From an uncultured Coriobacteriia bacterium (GTDB lineage: Bacteria; Actinomycetota; Coriobacteriia; Coriobacteriales; QAMH01), in contig CAUHSG010000006.1 in assembly GCA_959608885.1 (NCBI GenBank), forward strand, positions 1 to 64,000: a stretch of DNA of 64,000 bases, given 5' to 3'. The notes beneath the pieces were generated by a model. It did no database searches and was not told where the DNA came from. It worked only from the letters and a program-made list of their open reading frames with translations. Position numbers and translations under genes: made by a program. Of this stretch, positions 59,776 through 64,000 are shown piece after piece (within the stretch, counting starts at the first letter, position 1; every line of letters begins with the position of its first letter).

Positions 59776-61074
59776 CTACGCGACGAACTGGTCGCGCTCG
59801 CGACCAATCACGACCGGCTCGATATCGCCTTTCACGCACTCTTCCGTAACGATGACCTTGGTAATGTCATCGGAACTGGGGAGCACGTACATCGTCTCCT
59901 GAAGCACGCTCTCGCAAATGGAACGCAGGCCACGGGCTCCGGTGCCACGCTCGATCGCAAGCTTGGCGATAGCGTGCAAAGCGCCTTCCTCGAAGGCGAG
60001 CTCGACGTTATCGAAACCGAACATACGCTGGTACTGCTTGACGAGCGCGTTCTTGGGCTCGGTCAAGATGCGCACGAGGTCGTCCTCGTCGAGCTCCTGC
60101 ACCGAGGAGATGACGGGGATACGACCCACAAATTCGGGAATGAGGCCGAAGCTGTTGAGATCTTCGGGGAGCACCTGCTTGAGCAGCTCGGTGGACTCCT
60201 CCGCTTCAGATTTGCCAACTTCGGAATTGAAGCCCACGCCACGCTTGCCGATACGCTCGCCGATGATCTTGTCGAGACCGACGAAAGCGCCGCCCAAGAT
60301 AAAGAGTATGTTGGTGGTGTCGATATGGATGAGCTCCTGCTGGGGATGCTTGCGCCCACCGGTAGGCGGAACGGCGGCATCGGTGCCCTCGATAATCTTG
60401 AGAAGTGCCTGCTGTACGCCCTCGCCGGAGACATCGCGCGTGATGGAAAGGTTCTCGGCCTTGCGGGCGATCTTGTCGATTTCGTCGATGTAGACGATGC
60501 CCACCTGAGCGCGATCAACATCGTTATCGGAAGCGGTGATGAGCTTGAGCAGGATGTTCTCAACATCCTCGCCCACGTAGCCGGCCTCGGTCAAAGCCGT
60601 GGCGTCGGCGATGGCGAAGGGCACGTCGAGAATGCGCGCGAGCGTCTGGGCCAGCAGCGTCTTGCCGCAGCCCGTGGGACCGAGCAGCAAGATGTTGCTC
60701 TTGGCGAGTTCGACCTCGTCGTCCTCGGTACCCAGGCCCAGGGCAACGCGCTTGTAATGGTTGTAGACTGCAACGGCCAGCGCCTTCTTGGCGTCTTCCT
60801 GGCCGATGACATATTGCGAAAGCTCGGCGTGAATCTCGATGGGTGTGGGCAGGGTCTCGAGCGTAATGAGGCCCTCAGTGCGGCCGGTCGCAGCCGGCAG
60901 GCTCTCACCCTGCGTAGCGACATCCTCTTCCTCGATGATATCGGTGCAGAGATTAACGCACTCGTTGCAGATGTAGACGCCCTCACCGGCGATGAGCTTG
61001 TCTACCTCGTTTTGGGTCTTGCCGCAAAACGAGCAGCGCAACTTACCGTCAAACCCATGTGGTCCATCAGCCAT
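59776..61074 (-). CDS. clpX: ATP-dependent Clp protease ATPase subunit ClpX
   Basis: A 432-residue AAA+ unfoldase that feeds ClpP. The zinc domain ligands are Cys14, Cys17, Cys36 and Cys39. Walker A is GPTGCGKT, Walker B IVYIDEIDKIA; the pore loop region GYVGEDVE and the RDVSGEGVQQ loop are intact, and the IGF-type ClpP-docking loop lies in the expected region (RIGKRGVGFNSE). It lies 4 bases after clpP. Confidence 0.97.
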   Translation of the reverse strand: MADGPHGFDGKLRCSFCGKTQNEVDKLIAGEGVYICNECVNLCTDIIEEEDVATQGESLPAATGRTEGLITLETLPTPIEIHAELSQYVIGQEDAKKALAVAVYNHYKRVALGLGTEDDEVELAKSNILLLGPTGCGKTLLAQTLARILDVPFAIADATALTEAGYVGEDVENILLKLITASDNDVDRAQVGIVYIDEIDKIARKAENLSITRDVSGEGVQQALLKIIEGTDAAVPPTGGRKHPQQELIHIDTTNILFILGGAFVGLDKIIGERIGKRGVGFNSEVGKSEAEESTELLKQVLPEDLNSFGLIPEFVGRIPVISSVQELDEDDLVRILTEPKNALVKQYQRMFGFDNVELAFEEGALHAIAKLAIERGTGARGLRSICESVLQETMYVLPSSDDITKVIVTEECVKGDIEPVVIGRERDQFVA

Positions 61075-61078
61075 GTGC

Positions 61079-61720
61079 CTAGTCCTTCTTCAGCTCTTCG
61101 TCCAGCTTGGCGGCAGCACGGGACTTGACGACATCATCAACCAAGCCGTATGCCTTGGCTTCCACAGCCGACATGAAGTTATCCTTCTCGGTGTCCTCGC
61201 GAATGGTCTCGATGGGCTGACCCGTATGGACGGAGAGAATCTCGTTGAGCTGTTCGCGCGTCTTGCGCATGAACTCGGCCATGATCTGGATATCGGTTTC
61301 CTTGCCCTGCGCGCCACCGGACGGTTGGTGAATCATGATGGTGGAATTGGGCAGCGCGAAACGCTTGCCAGGCGCACCCGCCGCCAGCAGCACGGCGCCC
61401 ATGGAAGCCGCCATGCCGATGCAGATGGTGCTCACGTCGGGCTTGATGTACTGCATCGTATCGTAAATGGCCAGGCCGGCACTCACCGAACCGCCCGGCG
61501 AATTGATGTAGAGCGAGATGTCCTTGTCCGGATCGGCGCTCTCGAGGTGAAGGAGCTGCGCGATGACGGTATTTGCCGACGCATCGGTAACCTCTTCGCC
61601 GAGGAAGATGACGCGATCGTTGAGCAAACGCGAATAGATGTCGTAGCTGCGCTCGCCACGCGGCGACTGTTCCACGACGTAGGGGATAAGCGTGTCAGTT
61701 GTGGGCTGAATGATGTTCAT
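61079..61720 (-). CDS. clpP: ATP-dependent Clp protease proteolytic subunit
   Basis: A 213-residue serine peptidase. The catalytic triad is Ser106 (GMAASMGAV), His131 (IMIHQPSGG) and Asp180 (EDTEKDNFMSA). The propeptide is short. ATG 61720 follows AGGAAGAG. It forms the tig-clpP-clpX order common in bacteria. Only one clpP is seen here, although many actinobacteria carry two adjacent copies. Confidence 0.97.
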   Translation of the reverse strand: MNIIQPTTDTLIPYVVEQSPRGERSYDIYSRLLNDRVIFLGEEVTDASANTVIAQLLHLESADPDKDISLYINSPGGSVSAGLAIYDTMQYIKPDVSTICIGMAASMGAVLLAAGAPGKRFALPNSTIMIHQPSGGAQGKETDIQIMAEFMRKTREQLNEILSVHTGQPIETIREDTEKDNFMSAVEAKAYGLVDDVVKSRAAAKLDEELKKD

Positions 61721-61774
61721 GTCTCTTCCTAACTGCTTCGTGCGAATGCTCGGTGGCAGCATCGCGACTTTCGT

Positions 61775-63070
61775 CTAGTCTTCTGCCTTGTCACCCGCGC
61801 CGTTGTCGATGGTAACGACAGCGTTGTCCACCAACCATTTGGTGGCACGCTGACGACGGATAGCCTCGCGGATGATAGACATGCGGCCAGCATCCTCCCA
61901 CGCCTTGCGCGTGGCTACGGGATTGTTGGCAACGCTGAACTCCTTGTCGATGTCCTCTTCGGTGATTTCCATGCCGAGGTGCTCGAACAGCGCATCGAGG
62001 GCGAGGCACTCTTGCGCCTCTTCGCGTGCCTGCTGCTCGAGATCCTCCCTGAACTGCTCGCCCGTGATGCCACGGCTCGAGAGGAATTGGTCAAACGTGG
62101 TGCCCTGCTCCTGCAGGCTGTTGAAGAAGTCGCGCAGGATGTTCTCGCGGGTGAAGTCGAGGTAGGCCTCGGGAATATCGTCCTTGATGCGGTGCGAGAG
62201 CTCGACCACACAGCGGCTCTCCTTGAGGCGCGGCAGCTGCTCGGCCTTGGTGTTGGCGATTTCGGTCTTGAGCTGCTCGACGAGCTCGTCGTACGTGTCA
62301 AAGCCGACCTTCTTGGCGAAGTCGTCATCAAGCTCGGGCGTATTCTTCTCGCGAACTTCCTTGACGGTAGCCGTCGTGTGGATGGTCTTGCCGGCGAGAT
62401 CGGTATCGAAGTCCGTCGTGAAGTCGAACTCCTTCTCGTCGCCAGCCTTCATGCCGACGAACTGCTCGGTGAGCTCCTGCGGCATCATCGGACCGCCGAT
62501 CTCGACGAGGCGGCTCTCGTTCGTGAGGCTGTCAACAGGCGCACCATCGGCGGTGGAGACGAGCTTGACCATCACGAAATCGCCGGTCTTGGCGGCACGA
62601 TCGACCGTCTCGAAATCGTTGTAGTAATCCTGTAGCGCATGGAGCTGAATGTCAACGTCTTCCTGGGTAGCCTCCTCGGAGGGCATCTTGATCTCGACGG
62701 GATCGTAGGAATCAAGCTCGACGCTCGGCTTGATATCGCCATACAGCGAGAAGGTGTAATCCTCGCCATCAACGACAAAGGGATTGTCGTCGGAAGCGGG
62801 CTCGCCGATGAAGATGATGTCCTGCTCGTCGATGGCCAACGGAGCCACATCATTAATCAGGTCCGAGGTGATCTGCGCGTAGACGGCATCGTGACCGCCA
62901 AAGTTCTGCTCGATGACCTTACGCGGCGCCTTGCCCGCGCGAAAGCCCGGAATGCGCGTCTTCGAAAAGCCCTTGAATGCCTTGTCGATATGCTTCTTGA
63001 CCTCGTCTGCGGTCATGTGAACGGCGACCTGCGTCTTGCCGTCCTCGCGGATGCTCGTGCTGACTTCCAA
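61775..63070 (-). CDS. tig: Trigger factor
   Basis: A 431-residue ribosome-bound chaperone. The N-terminal ribosome signature GFRAGKAPRKVIEQNFG is present (normally GFRxGKxP), followed by an FKBP-like domain (about 150-240; AAKTGDFVMVKLVSTADG) and a helical C-terminal domain. A TTG at 63070 with GGAGG 4 bases upstream is the best start; it gives MEVSTSIREDGK, the usual beginning. It lies 54 bases upstream of clpP. Confidence 0.95.
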   Translation of the reverse strand: MEVSTSIREDGKTQVAVHMTADEVKKHIDKAFKGFSKTRIPGFRAGKAPRKVIEQNFGGHDAVYAQITSDLINDVAPLAIDEQDIIFIGEPASDDNPFVVDGEDYTFSLYGDIKPSVELDSYDPVEIKMPSEEATQEDVDIQLHALQDYYNDFETVDRAAKTGDFVMVKLVSTADGAPVDSLTNESRLVEIGGPMMPQELTEQFVGMKAGDEKEFDFTTDFDTDLAGKTIHTTATVKEVREKNTPELDDDFAKKVGFDTYDELVEQLKTEIANTKAEQLPRLKESRCVVELSHRIKDDIPEAYLDFTRENILRDFFNSLQEQGTTFDQFLSSRGITGEQFREDLEQQAREEAQECLALDALFEHLGMEITEEDIDKEFSVANNPVATRKAWEDAGRMSIIREAIRRQRATKWLVDNAVVTIDNGAGDKAED

Positions 63071-63132
63071 CGTTCCTCCAAAACTCTCGCCTGCAAAAAG
63101 GCGCTCGAAATGCGCCTCGGCGCTTCGGTCTA

Positions 63133-63217
63133 TGGTGCGGGCGAAAGGACTCGAACCTTCACGGGTCTCCCCACTGGAACCTAAATCCAGCGCGTCTGCC
63201 AGTTCCGCCACGCCCGC
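63133..63217 (-). tRNA. tRNA-Leu (UAG)
   Basis: An 85-nt class II tRNA on the minus strand with encoded CCA. The acceptor GCGGGCG pairs with CGCCCGC; the anticodon loop TTTAGGT gives anticodon TAG; a long variable arm (TGGGGAGACCCG) is present. It lies 62 bases upstream of tig. Confidence 0.95.
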
Positions 63218-63266
63218 GCACGTCATGCGCCAAAACGCACGACAATGGAGCATTGTACCCCAGTTC

Positions 63267-63297
63267 ACAAATGCGCGCCGTTCCGTAGCGCATTTGT
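63267..63297. terminator. Hairpin between the PhoU-like gene and tRNA-Leu
   Basis: ACAAATGCGC (63267-63276) pairs perfectly with GCGCATTTGT (63288-63297). It lies 24 bases past the PhoU-like stop on the minus strand. It has no long T run, so its terminator role is only likely. Confidence 0.55.
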
Positions 63298-63321
63298 CAT
63301 CAATTGATATGTGCCTTGTTT

Positions 63322-63990
63322 CTAGGAGTTCTTGAGACGCACGGTGACCATGATGTCGCCCGCGCACTCGCACGCATCGCAGCACTTCTCGAGTGCCGAG
63401 AGCACACCGTAAAGACCGACCGCGAAGAGCGGGTGGTCGAACTTGCCCTCCTCGGCGTCCTTGTAGACCCGGTGCACGGACTCGATGTAGACACGGTCGC
63501 CCTCGTCCTCGTACTCATGAATTGCCTTGATATAGTCCTTGATCGACTTGGACTTCTTGAAGTGCGTGAACTTATCACACGCGGCCTGTACGGCATGCGT
63601 CGCCTTTTGCACGACCTGCGCCATCTCGATGATCCCCGGAGTGATGACGGTGACGTTGTGCATGTAGATGCACTGCAAAACGTCATCGAGCTCGTCAACG
63701 ACCGTGTCGAGCTCGTCAGCGAGCTCGAGAATGTCCTCACGCTCGATGGGGGCGATGAACTCGAGAATGAGGTTCTCGGTGATGTCCTGGACAACCTTAT
63801 CGGACTTCTCCTCGATTCCGTGCAGGGCATTGTAGCGCTCGAGCACTTCCTCCGAGCTAACGAAACCCAGGTGCTTTTCCTCGTCATAGTGGCTGGTGAG
63901 GTATTCGACGAGCTCGTCGGCATACTCGACAGCATAATTGCTGATCTCCACGAACGCATCGAAATAATCGAACCTCTGCTTGCGCGCCAT
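63322..63990 (-). CDS. PhoU-like DUF47 protein
   Basis: A 222-residue all-helical protein of the TIGR00153/DUF47 family. Such genes normally accompany inorganic phosphate transporters (Pit) and are thought to regulate them. Typical segments are EEKSDKVVQDITENLILEF, PIEREDILELADELDTVVDELDD and HEYEDEGDRVYIESVHRVY. AGGTGG lies 4 bases before the ATG, at the very edge of the window. A pit gene would be expected upstream, beyond 64000. Confidence 0.9.
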   Translation of the reverse strand: MARKQRFDYFDAFVEISNYAVEYADELVEYLTSHYDEEKHLGFVSSEEVLERYNALHGIEEKSDKVVQDITENLILEFIAPIEREDILELADELDTVVDELDDVLQCIYMHNVTVITPGIIEMAQVVQKATHAVQAACDKFTHFKKSKSIKDYIKAIHEYEDEGDRVYIESVHRVYKDAEEGKFDHPLFAVGLYGVLSALEKCCDACECAGDIMVTVRLKNS

Positions 63991-64000
63991 CGTTCCACCT

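Noticed and set aside
57664..61128. A 1154-codon open frame on the plus strand
   Set aside because: It lies antisense to valS and clpX, whose full set of motifs is read on the minus strand. High G+C gives long mirror frames; this one has no recognisable domain.
1..64000. CRISPR array, prophage or integrase-bounded island
   Set aside because: No regularly spaced direct repeats, cas, phage, integrase or transposase genes were seen; the tRNA genes are intact and have no flanking duplicated ends that I could find.

Overview
The window is chromosomal DNA of a high-G+C actinobacterium, most likely of the class Coriobacteriia (Eggerthella/Collinsella/Olsenella relatives). This rests on gene content rather than a marker: a soluble LytS-type kinase paired with a winged-helix regulator, a TsaB-TsaD fusion, an L21 protein with a long Lys/Ala/Pro tail, a bacterial ferredoxin, and G+C-rich codon use throughout. 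Genus and species cannot be fixed from the window. No rRNA, phage, transposase gene or CRISPR array is visible. Four tRNAs are present: initiator Met, Arg(CCG), Ser(UGA) and Leu(UAG).

Layout. 1-5.2 kb is the most accessory-like part: a GyrI-like protein behind a four-copy repeat motif, a 39-residue acidic peptide with its own structured leader and terminator, a sortase-anchored adhesin and a two-component system. 5.3-10.4 kb holds tRNA-fMet, a CNNM/CBS protein, a thioesterase, a DMT exporter and groES-groEL. 10.5-19.8 kb is one tightly packed minus-strand run (glmS, acpS, nnrD, alr, uracil-DNA glycosylase, tsaE, a J-domain protein, a membrane-fusion protein, tsaB-tsaD) in which most genes overlap or nearly touch. 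19.9-24.7 kb has rpmA/rplU and the two radical-SAM-associated genes. 24.7-30.7 kb is the cell-shape operon mreB-mreC-mreD-mrdA-rodA. 30.8-39.5 kb has ndk, a TPR membrane protein, a cyclophilin, rlmD, a ferredoxin, a class A PBP, a HAD protein that lacks its nucleophile, and a glycosyltransferase. 39.6-47.5 kb is thrS-leuC-leuD-leuB-galU, a zinc-ribbon membrane protein and folC. 47.9-55.7 kb has htpG, an MBL-fold hydrolase, a universal stress protein, an FKBP, an MFS carrier and small hypothetical proteins. 55.7-64 kb has larB, a flavodoxin-fold reductase, valS, the protein quality-control genes tig-clpP-clpX, and a PhoU-like protein.

The most striking feature lies between genes. Three intergenic elements (20895-21067, 42113-42310, 47583-47782) share a conserved core that folds into small hairpins with compensatory base changes. 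Each element is closed by long outer arms that pair almost perfectly with each other but differ completely between copies. One copy sits inside the leuC-leuD gap of an otherwise stop/start-overlapping operon. A separate 113-bp element with 28-bp perfect inverted arms lies in frame inside folC. Several other long hairpins that share GACAG/GACAAAA strings lie in gene gaps, and one 29-bp unit recurs at 10.5 and 52.5 kb. Together they suggest a genome carrying several families of non-autonomous palindromic elements, at least one with an RNA-like conserved fold.
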